From NCBI GenBank assembly GCA_902825875.1, contig CADECP010000015.1:1-64000 (forward strand): DNA of 64,000 bases, written 5' to 3'. Position 1 is the first letter of the stretch. The number at the start of each line of letters is the position of its first letter. The translations under genes and the position numbers were made by a program. This document shows, piece after piece, positions 38,242-47,245 of the stretch. Under the pieces are notes generated by a model, which saw nothing but the letters and a program-made list of their open reading frames with translations, was not told the origin of the DNA and made no database searches. The DNA is from an uncultured Acidobacteriota bacterium (GTDB lineage Bacteria; Acidobacteriota; Blastocatellia; RBC074).

Positions 38242-38494
38242 GGGTCAAAATGTGTTGAATTTGAATTCCTTGAGTGCGGTAGTTGATGAGCGCAATCAAG
38301 CGATAGTTGTTGCCTCTGATATTGAAAATGGTGCAACAAAGATAAAGGTCAGCATGCGGATAGCTTTGTTTTACTTCTGCCAGATTTTTCCATTTGGCTT
38401 TCGAGGCAATCTGAAACCAAGAGTTCAAAGATTTTCTGCCGTCCGGGTATTTCTGCGTGAACTCGATGATCTTGTCGTAGCCGACAACGTCCAT
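38195..38494 (-). CDS. higB: HigB-type mRNA interferase toxin
   Basis: A 99-residue toxin of the HigB family: FTQKYPDGRKSLNSWF near 12, then CCTIFNIRGNNYRLIALINYRTQG and the end THAEYDKDKWKKDC. Members cut mRNA on the ribosome. The ATG at 38494 is fixed by an in-frame TAG a few codons upstream. A stronger ribosome binding site (AGGAGG) sits at an ATG at 38537 in another frame, which would make a 62-codon frame overlapping the toxin; I treat that as a possible leader and not as a gene. Confidence 0.88.
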   Translation of the reverse strand: MDVVGYDKIIEFTQKYPDGRKSLNSWFQIASKAKWKNLAEVKQSYPHADLYLCCTIFNIRGNNYRLIALINYRTQGIQIQHILTHAEYDKDKWKKDCET

Positions 38495-38564
38495 AATCTA
38501 TTTCCCCCCAAAAAGTTTTTACTACTTTGCGTTGCATGATCTTCCTCCTAAATCGTATCTGTGT

Positions 38565-38633
38565 TGTTGTACCTGTTGTACCTGATTTGACATACGCTGA
38601 ACGAGTGTCAGGTTCGCAGATTGTGAACCTGAC
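38565..38633. promoter_or_regulatory. Operator of the higBA operon
   Basis: Two direct repeats TGTTGTACC (38565-38573 and 38574-38582) are followed by a perfect palindrome with 9-bp arms, GTCAGGTTC at 38607-38615 and GAACCTGAC at 38625-38633. They lie just upstream of the toxin start on the minus strand, where an antitoxin-binding operator is expected. Confidence 0.65.
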
Positions 38634-38746
38634 GTCAACTCTAATTTTCTCCGAAGCAAAACTTGACACCCCGCAGCCGAAGCTTGAGAATCCGCGCGTC
38701 TTTTTACTCCATCAAGCAATCAGGAATTCATACACGAGGTCAGCGA

Positions 38747-38947
38747 ATGCCCGAAATTGATTATGACTTGGCGCATTTCTTTGCGTGGGCAAGGGCGAAG
38801 GCGTATGCCGAATTGGATCGCCGGTTGCAACTTGATCCGTCGCTCGACCCGAACTGGACTTTTTCAGACATCATGCAGCAATTGTTGGAAGAGTACCGCC
38901 AGTCTCAGCAGCCGCAGTCTTCAGCAGCGGACGCTGGCGGCGAATAA
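38747..38947 (+). CDS. Small hypothetical protein
   Basis: A 66-residue hydrophilic protein. ATG 38747 is chosen because ACGAGG lies 7 nt upstream; the frame is open to 38663 but that stretch has no ribosome binding site. The sequence (YDLAHFFAWARAKAYAELDRRL, LDPSLDPNWTFSDIMQQLLEEY) is mainly helical. I recognise no family. It ends 21 nt before the LURP-one-like gene, so the two are probably co-transcribed. Confidence 0.5.
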   Translation: MPEIDYDLAHFFAWARAKAYAELDRRLQLDPSLDPNWTFSDIMQQLLEEYRQSQQPQSSAADAGGE

Positions 38948-38968
38948 CCAAACTTCAAGGAGATAAAA

Positions 38969-39553
38969 ATGACTTCAGACCGATTCAGCCATTCGATATA
39001 TCAAGTTCGCAAACGTGTTCTTTCCTTGCTTGGCGGCAAGTTTGAAATTTTCGATCCGGCAGGGAACGTGGTGCTGTTTTCCAAACAAGCGGCTTTCAAA
39101 TTGAAAGAAGACATCCGTTTGTTCACCGATGAATCCATGAGCACCGAACTGGTTTCGATTCAGGCGCGTTCTATTCTGGATTTTGCCGCCGCTTACGATG
39201 TGGTGGACAGCGCCACAGGTCACAAAGTCGGTGCGCTGAAACGCAAAGGCTGGAAATCCATGTTCCGCGACCAATGGATCATCATGGATGTGTACGACAA
39301 CGAAATCGGCAGCATTCAGGAAGAGAATGCCTTTCTGGCTTTTCTGCGCCGGTTTGTGACCAACCTGATTCCGCAAGCGTTTAACGTAGAGATCGGCGGT
39401 TCGTCCGTCGCCGAATTCAAGCAAAACTTCAATCCGTTCGTTACCAAACTGACGCTGGATTTTTCGCACGACACGCAACACCGGTTTGATCGCCGTTTGG
39501 GCATCGCCGCCGGAGTGTTGCTCTGCGCGATTGAAGGCAAACAGGAAGGCTAA
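38969..39553 (+). CDS. LURP-one/scramblase-like protein
   Basis: A 194-residue protein with the 12-stranded beta-barrel pattern of LURP-one-related/scramblase-like proteins: KFEIFDPAGNVVLFSKQAAFKLKED, VVDSATGHKVGALKRKG, and WIIMDVYDNEIGSIQEEN. The C-terminus has a hydrophobic helix (RLGIAAGVLLCAIEG), as expected for the central helix of the barrel. A role in lipid binding is known for some relatives; the function here is not established. AAGGAG lies close before the ATG. The MFS gene begins 10 nt after its stop. Confidence 0.75.
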   Translation: MTSDRFSHSIYQVRKRVLSLLGGKFEIFDPAGNVVLFSKQAAFKLKEDIRLFTDESMSTELVSIQARSILDFAAAYDVVDSATGHKVGALKRKGWKSMFRDQWIIMDVYDNEIGSIQEENAFLAFLRRFVTNLIPQAFNVEIGGSSVAEFKQNFNPFVTKLTLDFSHDTQHRFDRRLGIAAGVLLCAIEGKQEG

Positions 39554-39563
39554 AAAAACTCGT

Positions 39564-40910
39564 ATGGCCCAGGAAAACTCGCTTCGTCTGACAAAAGTGC
39601 AATGGTTGATTTGTATCATTGCAGTCATTGGCTTTGCCTTCGACACTTATGAACTGTTGATGCTGCCGCTGATTATTCGTGACGCGGTCATGAAGCTTGG
39701 CGGGCATGCTTTTGGCAGCCCTGATTACAATTACTGGCGCGATTTGTTTTTTTACGTGCCTGCGGTGTCGGGCGGCATTTTCGGATTGCTCGGCGGATAT
39801 TTGACCGACCGGTTGGGGCGGCGGCGTGTGCTGACCTGGAGCATTTTGGTTTACGCTTTTTCGGCTTTTGCGGCGGGCTTTGCGACTTCTTTGCCTATGC
39901 TGTTGTTCTTTCGCTGCACGACGTTCATCGGCGTTTGCGTCGAATTCGTCGCGGCTGTGGCCTGGCTGGCGGAGTTGTTTTCCGATCCCAAACAGCGCGA
40001 ATCGGTGTTGGGATACACGCAGGCATTTTCTTCGCTTGGCGGCGTGATGGTCAGCGGAATGGCTGCGCTGATTGCGAAATCGTCGGCTTCGCTGCCTGCA
40101 ATTCACGGCGGACATGACAACTGGCGTTACCTGCTGATTTCAGGATTGATCCCGGCAATTCCGTTAATCATCATCCGACCGTTTTTGCCGGAATCTCCGG
40201 TCTGGCAGCAAAAACGCGCGGCAGGAACGTTGAAGCGGCCAAGCCTGAAAGAATTGTTCGTGCCGCAATATCGCAAAACGACGCTCATCACGGCGGCGAT
40301 GTTTGCGTGCAGTCTTGGCATAGCCTTCGGAGCCATTCAGCAGATTCCGCAGATCGTTCCTTCGCTGGTGCAGGTAGATGCGGCTTTGCCGCCGCCGGAA
40401 CGCGCCAAACTTATTTCGGGCGCTGTCGCCAACACTCAACTGTTTCAGGAAATCGGCGGACTTGTCGGACGGTTTCTGTTGGCGTTTCTGGCGATTCGCA
40501 TTCTGTCGCGGCGAAATCTGTTGCGAGTGTTCCTGATTCCCGGACTGATTCTGGTTCCGCTGGTGTTCATCTTTCCGGCAACCGGCAATCTGGCGATGTT
40601 GAAATGGGGAATGTTCTTCGCCGGTTTGTTCACCGTCGCGCAGTTGAGTTTCTGGGGAAATTACCTGCCGCGCGTTTACCCGACGCATTTGCGCGGCACT
40701 GGCGAAAGCTTTGCGGCGAACATTGGCGGGCGAATGTTCGGTGCTTCGGCTCCGCTGCTGACCACACAATTATTGGCAACGATGCCGGGCGGCGGGCCTT
40801 CGATCAAACTGGCGTATGCGGCGGCGGCGGTCGCGTTTTTGTTGTACGCAGCGAATCTGATTTTGGGATTATTCCTGCCGGAACCGCAGCAGGAAGAGTT
40901 GCCGGAATAA
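39564..40910 (+). CDS. Major facilitator superfamily transporter
   Basis: A 448-residue membrane protein with about 12 membrane segments. The MFS loop motif appears after segment 2 (GGYLTDRLGRRRVLTW). A long central loop (PVWQQKRAAGTLKRPSLKELF) separates the two six-helix halves, and a related motif FLAIRILSRRNL follows segment 8. The closest general type is the metabolite:H+ symporter group. The substrate cannot be read from sequence. The ATG at 39564 is used because the upstream frame is inside the previous gene. Confidence 0.88.
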   Translation: MAQENSLRLTKVQWLICIIAVIGFAFDTYELLMLPLIIRDAVMKLGGHAFGSPDYNYWRDLFFYVPAVSGGIFGLLGGYLTDRLGRRRVLTWSILVYAFSAFAAGFATSLPMLLFFRCTTFIGVCVEFVAAVAWLAELFSDPKQRESVLGYTQAFSSLGGVMVSGMAALIAKSSASLPAIHGGHDNWRYLLISGLIPAIPLIIIRPFLPESPVWQQKRAAGTLKRPSLKELFVPQYRKTTLITAAMFACSLGIAFGAIQQIPQIVPSLVQVDAALPPPERAKLISGAVANTQLFQEIGGLVGRFLLAFLAIRILSRRNLLRVFLIPGLILVPLVFIFPATGNLAMLKWGMFFAGLFTVAQLSFWGNYLPRVYPTHLRGTGESFAANIGGRMFGASAPLLTTQLLATMPGGGPSIKLAYAAAAVAFLLYAANLILGLFLPEPQQEELPE

Positions 40911-40978
40911 GTTTCAGGATTTAGCATTGCTGCGAATCCGAACCCTTTTCGGACAAATACCCAAACCCAATTTTAGCC

Positions 40979-41005
40979 GTATGACAATTTGAAAAATTGC
41001 CATAC
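40979..41005. promoter_or_regulatory. Imperfect palindrome upstream of the cytochrome c gene
   Basis: GTATGACAATT at 40979-40989 and AATTGCCATAC at 40995-41005 form an 11-bp inverted repeat with one mismatch and a 5-nt spacer. It lies 27 nt before the cytochrome gene and could be a regulator site. Confidence 0.4.
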
Positions 41006-41032
41006 CTATATTTCAGGAGTTCGACAAAGACG

Positions 41033-41410
41033 ATGAAAAGACAAGTTTCGATTTTGGTAGTTCTGTTGGCGCTGGCCGGTCTGGTTTCGCTGGCTGTTTC
41101 GGCGCAGACCAAAAAAGCTCCGGCGAAAGGGAAAGCTTCAGCCGGAAAAGCTGGTGGAGCCGGGGCTGCGTTGTGGACACAGCATTGCAAAAAATGTCAT
41201 GCCGCCGACGGCAAAGGCATTGAAAGTCTGGAACCGCCTGATATGACCACCGAAAAATGGCATGCCGCCAATGACGACAAAGCCATCGCCGCCGCCATCA
41301 AGGATGGCAAAGGCATCATGCCGGGTTTCAACGACACGCTGAAACCGGCTCAAGTGACGGCGCTGGTCAAACACATTCGCACGCTGAAAGTGGCAGGCGA
41401 GAAGAAGTAG
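41033..41410 (+). CDS. Exported monohaem cytochrome c
   Basis: A 125-residue class I cytochrome c. A signal peptide is present (SILVVLLALAGLVSLAVSAQ), followed by a Lys/Ala-rich linker, the haem site CKKCH near residue 52, and a Met ligand in IMPGF near residue 96. The end KHIRTL is the usual C-terminal helix. It would carry electrons in the periplasm. The GGAGT at 41017 and the ATG at 41033 support the start. An IS630 element begins 8 bp after the stop codon. Confidence 0.9.
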   Translation: MKRQVSILVVLLALAGLVSLAVSAQTKKAPAKGKASAGKAGGAGAALWTQHCKKCHAADGKGIESLEPPDMTTEKWHAANDDKAIAAAIKDGKGIMPGFNDTLKPAQVTALVKHIRTLKVAGEKK

Positions 41411-41417
41411 TTTTTTA

Positions 41418-42429
41418 GATCGGTTTTCAAATCATTGCATGGAATAACCGCAAAATGTGAACCAGGCGCGAGCATCAGATTCTGTGATTGTCTCCAGTGC
41501 TTCTTTGATTGCCTGTACAAGAGCTTCGTAAGTTCTTGCTTTGGCTCGTCGCAGATAAGTCTTGATCTTTGACCAGCAGCACTCAATCGGATTGTAGTCA
41601 TGGGAATAAGCTGACAGATATTCCAATCGTGCACTGCGGGCTGCGACTATTTCTTCGACGCCTGCCACTTTATGCGAGGAAAGATTATCCATCGGCAGAA
41701 TTTCTCCCGGTTGGAGCGTGGGGCACAAAACTTCTTTCAGGTAGATTTTGAAAATGTCTCCGTTGAGCGCGCCTTCAAATACCCAGGGAGCCTGCATCCC
41801 ATCCAAACTTATAGTAGCGATTAAGGTGTAGTTGCTGCCATAGTTTGAAGGGATCGCTTCGACAACGCGCTGCCCAGGTATGGCTCGCCCATAACGACGA
41901 GTCATATTCAATAAAGTTCCTGTTTCATCAAGAAATTTGAGCTTTTTCGCCATCCAGTCAGCAGCACGTGCGCGGTACTCTTCTCGTGCTTGTTTTACTT
42001 CGGGACGCTGTTGCTCCTCCGGTTGGTGAGACTTTTTTTCGCCCCAAGCTCAAGCGTTGTAACTCACGACACATCGTTGCCGGGCTGACAGACAATTGAG
42101 TATCTGCTTTGATTCGCTCGCAAAGTTCATCCAGTGTGGCATCTGGTTGAGAAGTCACAAGGGCTTTAATTTTGTCCTCATGATCTTTCAACGTTCTTTG
42201 CACACCGCCACCACGCGGAAGAGCAGCAAAGCTCTTGAGCGATCGCCAGCGTTGCAAAAGCTTTTCTATAAAAGAGCGGCTCAAACCGAATTCATCAGCA
42301 ATCTCTTGCTGAGTATAGTCAGGATGATTTTCGTAGAACCGTATGATTTTTTCTCGGAGATCATTGGAACAAGGTGTCATTCCCTCATTTTGCCCGATGA
42401 GTTTCCGTACACACAAGTGAAAACCGATC
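41418..42429 (-). mobile_element. Complete IS630-family insertion sequence with TA flanks
   Basis: A 1012-bp element bounded by a perfect 12-bp inverted repeat: GATCGGTTTTCA at 41418-41429 and TGAAAACCGATC at 42418-42429. It is flanked by TA on both sides (41416-41417 and 42430-42431), the target of IS630/Tc1-type elements. The transposase is on the minus strand in two overlapping frames. Confidence 0.92.
41432..42380 (-). CDS. IS630-family transposase in two frames joined at an A7 run
   Basis: The first frame starts at ATG 42380 after GAGGGA and gives an HTH part (LREKIIRFYENHPDYTQQEIADEFGLSRSFIEKLLQRW). It reaches CGA AAA AAA (A7 at 42033-42039 on the minus strand) and then runs into non-homologous codons up to 41958. 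The second frame, in phase from the same A-run to the stop at 41432, gives KKSHQPEEQQRPEVKQARE and the DDE part with FLDETG, LPMDNLSSH and YNPIECCWSK. Losing one A, a +1 shift, or slippage on the run joins the two. Slippage is known in some IS630 relatives, so the element may be active; a simple frameshift mutation is the alternative. Confidence 0.85.
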
Positions 42430-42574
42430 TAATGGCATTGCTGGTGGCGCAGTTTATGATGGTGTTATTGCTTGTGCGGCAGCCAAAGCGGAGGTGGACC
42501 ATGTCGTCACGTTTAACGTCAGAGATTTTAGCCGCGTTTACCCGTCGCTGGCTGCAAGCATCATTGTCCCCTAA
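42430..42574 (+). pseudogene. PIN-domain (VapC-like) toxin, C-terminal remnant
   Basis: Directly after the IS target site, in the plus frame, come the residues NGIAGGAVYDGVIACAAAKA, then VDHVVTFNVRDFSRVYP and a stop at 42574. AGGAVYDGVIA and TFNVRDF are the last conserved blocks of PIN-domain nucleases. The front about 90 residues are missing, and only 6 bp separate the IS from the cytochrome gene on the other side, so they are not simply beyond the IS. The tgt ATG follows this stop by 2 nt. Confidence 0.75.
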
Positions 42575-42576
42575 AA

Positions 42577-43731
42577 ATGGAACATTTAAGTTTTCAAGTT
42601 GAAACGCTGGATTCGCAGACTCAGGCTCGCACAGGGAGAATCAAAACGGCTCATAGCGAAATTGAAACGCCAGTGTTTATGCCGGTCGGCACTGCCGGAA
42701 CTGTCAAAGCGTTGACGCAGGAGATGCTGGAACAACTGGACGCGCGGATCATTCTGGGCAACACCTACCATCTGTTTTTGCGACCCGGCCACGAGACTAT
42801 TCGGCAGCTTGGCGGATTGCATAAGTTCATTTCCTGGCCGCGTTCGATTTTGACCGACAGCGGCGGCTTTCAAGTTTTCAGCCTAGGCGATTTGCGGAAG
42901 ATTCGGGAAGAAGGCGTTGAGTTTCGTTCTCATCTGGATGGTTCAAAACAGTTTCTTTCGCCAGAAGTTTCGATGCAGGTTCAACACGCGCTTGGTTCGG
43001 ACATTGTGATGTGCTTTGACGAATGCACGCCACATCCCGCGACCGAAAAGCAGGCGAAAGATTCGCTGGAAATGACTTCGCGCTGGGCGAGGCGTTCGCG
43101 CGCGGAGTTTGATCGGTTGAAAGGCACAGAGCTTTCGACTGGGAAAGCGCCTTCGCTCTTTGGCATCAATCAAGGCAGTGTTTATCCCGAACTTCGCCGA
43201 CAGAGCTTGGAACAGTTGGTCGAAATCGGCTTTGAAGGTTATGCCATCGGCGGTTTAAGCGTCGGAGAAGAGAAGTCGCAGATGTACGACATCGCGGAAT
43301 TCATCGCTCCGCAGCTTCCCGCCGACAAGCCTCGTTATTTGATGGGAGTCGGCACGCCTGAAGATTTGATCGAATGCGTGGCTCGCGGAGTGGATATGTT
43401 CGATTGCGTTATGCCGACTCGGAATGCCCGCAACGGCCAGATATTCACTTCGCGCGGAAAGCTGAACATCCGAAACGCACGGTTCACATCTGACGAAAAG
43501 CCGCTTGATGAAGACTGCAAGTGCTTGGTTTGCAGCCGCTATTCGCGGGCTTATATTCGTCATTTGTGGAATTGCGGAGAGATTTTGGCATCAACACTTT
43601 GCTCGGTTCACAATCTGGCCTTCTATCTTGACAGCATGCGCTCCATACGGCAAAGTATCGCGCTCGGTGAGTTCACTTCCTTTCGCACAAGCTTCCTGAA
43701 CAAATACAGAAGCAGTTCAAACGAAGAATGA
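42577..43731 (+). CDS. tgt: Queuine tRNA-ribosyltransferase
   Basis: A 384-residue tRNA-guanine transglycosylase that replaces G34 with preQ1 in tRNAs for Asp, Asn, His and Tyr. The general base lies in TDSGGFQVFS near residue 90, the substrate pocket in MCFDECTPH near 147, the nucleophile in DMFDCVMPTRNARNG near 270, and the zinc site in CKCLVC with a following His near 340. The length matches the family. It is the first gene of the usual tgt-yajC-secD-secF order. No strong ribosome binding site is seen; the region upstream was disturbed by the IS and PIN remnant. Confidence 0.95.
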   Translation: MEHLSFQVETLDSQTQARTGRIKTAHSEIETPVFMPVGTAGTVKALTQEMLEQLDARIILGNTYHLFLRPGHETIRQLGGLHKFISWPRSILTDSGGFQVFSLGDLRKIREEGVEFRSHLDGSKQFLSPEVSMQVQHALGSDIVMCFDECTPHPATEKQAKDSLEMTSRWARRSRAEFDRLKGTELSTGKAPSLFGINQGSVYPELRRQSLEQLVEIGFEGYAIGGLSVGEEKSQMYDIAEFIAPQLPADKPRYLMGVGTPEDLIECVARGVDMFDCVMPTRNARNGQIFTSRGKLNIRNARFTSDEKPLDEDCKCLVCSRYSRAYIRHLWNCGEILASTLCSVHNLAFYLDSMRSIRQSIALGEFTSFRTSFLNKYRSSSNEE

Positions 43732-43817
43732 GCACGCCGCGTCTCGCATAATTTCAATTTGATGAACTTCACCGCGAGACAAACATCTTTCAAAGAAGGT
43801 TGAAGCCCACCCTGGTC

Positions 43818-44141
43818 ATGTCACTACAGTTCGCCTTGTTTCTGGCTTTTCAGCAAGGAGGCAGTCCGCTCGGAATGTTGATTCCGATGGTTCTGGTTTT
43901 CGTGCTGTTTTACTTTTTGATTATCGTTCCCCAGCGTAAACGGCAACGAGCCGCGGATGAAATGCTGAACAATCTGAAAGCCGGGGATAAGGTTGTAACC
44001 AGCGGGGGAATTTACGGACAGATCATCAGCGTGCGCGAAGACAAACGCACAGTTCAATTGAAGATTGCTGATAATGTCCGAATCGAAGTTGCCCGTACGG
44101 CAATTTCGGGGATTCAGGAAACTCCTGAGCAAAAAAGCTGA
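43818..44141 (+). CDS. yajC: YajC, accessory subunit of the SecDF translocase
   Basis: A 107-residue protein with one membrane helix (LIPMVLVFVLFYFLIIVP) followed by the YajC signature PQRKRQRAADEMLNNLKAGDKVVTSGGIYG. It binds SecDF. The ATG at 43818 is used, though a TTG at 43800 with a close AAGG is also possible and would add six residues. The gene lies between tgt and secD, in the standard order. Confidence 0.9.
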   Translation: MSLQFALFLAFQQGGSPLGMLIPMVLVFVLFYFLIIVPQRKRQRAADEMLNNLKAGDKVVTSGGIYGQIISVREDKRTVQLKIADNVRIEVARTAISGIQETPEQKS

Positions 44142-44208
44142 CAAACTCTGAACTTAACCCTGATTGGTCGCCGGCTGATTTGATAGCCCTGCGACGCTTT
44201 ACAGTCTT

Positions 44209-45849
44209 ATGAACAAGAATCTTCGTACTCGCGGAATTGTTATCGCCATCATTACGATTGGCTGTTTGGTCATTCTGTTTGGGCCTTGGAACAAGCAAAA
44301 AGGCTATGCCCGAAGCGCCAGTGACTTCTTTAGCCCTTCGAAGCTGAAACAGAATCTGGGGGAAAATATCCGGCTTGGTCTTGACCTCAAAGGCGGCACT
44401 CATTTGGTGATGCAGGTGCAGGCCGATGAAGCCATCACGGCGATGACCAACAACAACGTCCAAAAAGGCAAAGACGATCTGACCAAGGACGGAATCAAAT
44501 TTACGGGCGTCAAGGCCGCGGCTCCTGGCCAAATTGTTGTTGAAACGCCAGATACAGCCGAGCACGACAAAATCAGGGAAAAATTCTTTACCTTTATGCC
44601 TAGTGATGGGTGGGATTATTCCACCAGCGGCAATTCAGTCACCTTCAAACTCACCAATCGTTACGCCAACCAGATTCGCAAAGACGCCACCGAGCAGGCC
44701 AAGGCGATCATCGAACAGCGCATCAATCAATTTGGCGTTGCCGAACCGACAGTGCAGCTTCGTGGCAGAGAAGAAGATCACCAAATCCTGTTGCAAATGC
44801 CCGGCGTGGATAATCCTGATCGAGTTAAGGATTTGCTGAAAACCGACGCACGTTTGGAAATTCGCGCTGCGAATGCTCAGAAGTTCGACACCGTCGAACA
44901 GGCTAATGCTGCATTGGCTGGTGACACGAACAAAGAAGTGCTCCCGTACCGTGAAAAGAAAGCTGATGGCACAAGCGATACAGGGTTTTACATTGTTGAT
45001 AAGTTGCCGGTGATTGATGGTAGTGATTTGCGCGAAGCCCGAGGCATTCCGAATCAGCAAGGCTTTGGTTTTTACGTGGCTTTCTCGCTCAAACCAGGCG
45101 GCTCTGAAAAATTCGGAACCTGGACTGAAAACAACATTGGCAATTATCTGGCTGTCGTTTTGAACGGCGAAATCCGCAGCGTGGCAGTTGTCAGGAACAA
45201 AATTACTGACAGCGGCCAGATCGAAGGCAATTTCACTCAGCAACAAGCCGAAGACTTGGGGCTTGTTCTGCGATCAGGCGCTCTTCCCGCAAAAATCACC
45301 TACATTGAAGAGCGAACCGTCGGGCCGTCGTTGGGCGCTGATTCGATTCGTCAGGGCATCTTTGCGTCAGTCGTCGGGCTGGGGTTGGTTATCCTGTTTA
45401 TGCTGTTTTATTACAAGATGTCTGGCATCAACGCTGTGGTGGCTTTGGCATTGAACCTGCTGATTTTGCTGGCTGGTTTGGTGCTGTTCAGCGCAACTTT
45501 GACCTTGCCGGGCATTGCCGGAGTCATCCTGTTGATCGGTATGGCTGTTGACTCGAACGTGCTGATCTTTGAGCGCATACGCGAAGAGTTGCGCGCCGGT
45601 AAGATCGTTTCGTCGGCAGTAGACACTGGATTCAACAAGGCTCTGGTCACAATCATTGATACTCACGTGACCACGATTGTGTCATCTGCATTTCTTTATA
45701 TCTTCGGAACTGGCCCGGTTAGAGGTTTTGCTGTGACGCTGACCATTGGTCTGCTCGCAAACCTGTTCACGGCGGTTTACGTTTCGCGCTCAATGTTTAT
45801 GTGGGTGTTGAGCCGAGGCGGACGCAAATCTGAAACGATAAGCATCTAA
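44209..45849 (+). CDS. secD: SecD, protein-export membrane subunit
   Basis: A 546-residue subunit of the SecDF proton-driven translocation motor. The first membrane helix is at residues 5-25 and the GLDLKGGTHL signature lies near 58. The periplasmic P1-type region follows, with AIIEQRINQFGVAEPTVQLRG and the second P1 part. The C-terminal half has five more membrane segments (about residues 385-530), with DSNVLIFERIREE. Its gene is followed 16 nt later by secF. Confidence 0.95.
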   Translation: MNKNLRTRGIVIAIITIGCLVILFGPWNKQKGYARSASDFFSPSKLKQNLGENIRLGLDLKGGTHLVMQVQADEAITAMTNNNVQKGKDDLTKDGIKFTGVKAAAPGQIVVETPDTAEHDKIREKFFTFMPSDGWDYSTSGNSVTFKLTNRYANQIRKDATEQAKAIIEQRINQFGVAEPTVQLRGREEDHQILLQMPGVDNPDRVKDLLKTDARLEIRAANAQKFDTVEQANAALAGDTNKEVLPYREKKADGTSDTGFYIVDKLPVIDGSDLREARGIPNQQGFGFYVAFSLKPGGSEKFGTWTENNIGNYLAVVLNGEIRSVAVVRNKITDSGQIEGNFTQQQAEDLGLVLRSGALPAKITYIEERTVGPSLGADSIRQGIFASVVGLGLVILFMLFYYKMSGINAVVALALNLLILLAGLVLFSATLTLPGIAGVILLIGMAVDSNVLIFERIREELRAGKIVSSAVDTGFNKALVTIIDTHVTTIVSSAFLYIFGTGPVRGFAVTLTIGLLANLFTAVYVSRSMFMWVLSRGGRKSETISI

Positions 45850-45865
45850 TTTATTTGGCAAAGTT

Positions 45866-47245
45866 ATGATCGAAATTTTTAAGAGCGCAAATTACGATTT
45901 TCTGGGCAAAAAATGGTTTTTCATCGGTTTGTCCTGGGTATTGATTCTGGCCGGCTTGGCTTCGGTGCTGTATCGTTCTTTTGACGGCAAGGATCATACA
46001 AATGCTTTCAATATGGGCGTTGACTTTGCCGGAGGAACGCTGGCGACGGTCAAGTTCCGCTCTGCTCCTGATTCAAACACGCTTCGACAGGCATTGGAAA
46101 AGCAGGGAGTCGAAGGCTCCAAGATCATCATCCAACCAGTTACGGATGAAATCGGTCAAGCTCCGAAGAATGAAATACTGGTTCGTCTGCCCAATGAAGT
46201 TAAGGTTGAGCGCCAGCAAGGTCAGTCAGAAACCGGAGCCAAGGCTCTGAACGATGCAGACATCGGAAAGCAAAAAATTCTTGCTGCCATCTCAAGTTTT
46301 GACGACCCTTCAACCAATGGCAAAGTAGACGTCAATAAAATTGGCAGCGATAAGTTGAAGTTTGAGCTTATTGAAAAGGCCAAGCTTGATCAGCAGAGTG
46401 CCGAAGAAGCCGCTCGCGCTATTGTGGATTACCGTGAAAAGACTCGTGCCGGTTTGATCGGTGACATCAATGAAGTGAAAAATATCAATGGTGTTCCGCC
46501 TCAAATTGCTGATTCCCTTGGCAAAGATTTTTTTGCCGGGTTTGCATCTGTGAAAAGCGCGGAGGCAGTTAGCCCTCAAGTCGGAGCTGATTTGCGAAAC
46601 AGTGCCATTGTGGTGACGTTGGTTTCCTGCATTGCGATGTTGGCATTTGTGGCTTTCCGCTTTAAATCCTGGGGGTTTGGCATTGGTGCAGTGATTGCCG
46701 TCTTTCACGATGTACTGGTCACTTTAGGAATCTTTTCGATCATGCAGTGGGAGATAAACCTGACGGTTGTTGCAGCATTGTTGACGTTGGTCGGTTATTC
46801 GATGAACGACACCATTGTTATCTTTGACCGTATACGTGAAATGATGAGAACCAAGCGCCGTGAAGGTCTGGAAAAACTTTCAAATGAGGCCATCAACCAG
46901 ACTTTGTCGCGCACCATCATTACTTCCGGGCTGACATTCCTAACCGTTTGCGCGATGTTGGTATTTGGCGGTGAAGTTCTGAAAAGTTTCTCCTGGTGTT
47001 TGTTTATAGGAATTTTGATCGGAACTTATTCGTCAATTTACATCGCCAGCCCATTCATGCTTTTGTGGGAAAGTTGGAGAGCTACCGCCCGAACCGAAAA
47101 AACTGTTAGTCAATCGCGTGTTGCTTCTTCTGTGCCTGGCGATAATGACTCGTTGACGGCAACTTCTGCTGGCATCACGCCCCAGATGCTTGCCGCCGCC
47201 GGTATTTCTACTTCACCTCGAAAGCTACGCAAGAAAGGCAAATAA
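45866..47245 (+). CDS. secF: SecF, protein-export membrane subunit
   Basis: A 459-residue SecF. The first membrane segment is at residues 14-33, followed by NMGVDFAGGTLATVKF. The signature GADLRNSAIVVTLVSC begins the membrane half, and NDTIVIFDRIREMM is the conserved helix near 315. The periplasmic stretch between them is longer than in E. coli SecF, whose total length is near 320. The end is a polar tail with Ser/Thr/Ala. It forms an operon with secD. Confidence 0.95.
   Translation: MIEIFKSANYDFLGKKWFFIGLSWVLILAGLASVLYRSFDGKDHTNAFNMGVDFAGGTLATVKFRSAPDSNTLRQALEKQGVEGSKIIIQPVTDEIGQAPKNEILVRLPNEVKVERQQGQSETGAKALNDADIGKQKILAAISSFDDPSTNGKVDVNKIGSDKLKFELIEKAKLDQQSAEEAARAIVDYREKTRAGLIGDINEVKNINGVPPQIADSLGKDFFAGFASVKSAEAVSPQVGADLRNSAIVVTLVSCIAMLAFVAFRFKSWGFGIGAVIAVFHDVLVTLGIFSIMQWEINLTVVAALLTLVGYSMNDTIVIFDRIREMMRTKRREGLEKLSNEAINQTLSRTIITSGLTFLTVCAMLVFGGEVLKSFSWCLFIGILIGTYSSIYIASPFMLLWESWRATARTEKTVSQSRVASSVPGDNDSLTATSAGITPQMLAAAGISTSPRKLRKKGK

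Noticed and set aside
38349-38537. The 62-codon frame with the strong AGGAGG site before higB as a gene
   Set aside because: It overlaps the toxin out of frame and looks like its shadow; noted only as a possible leader.
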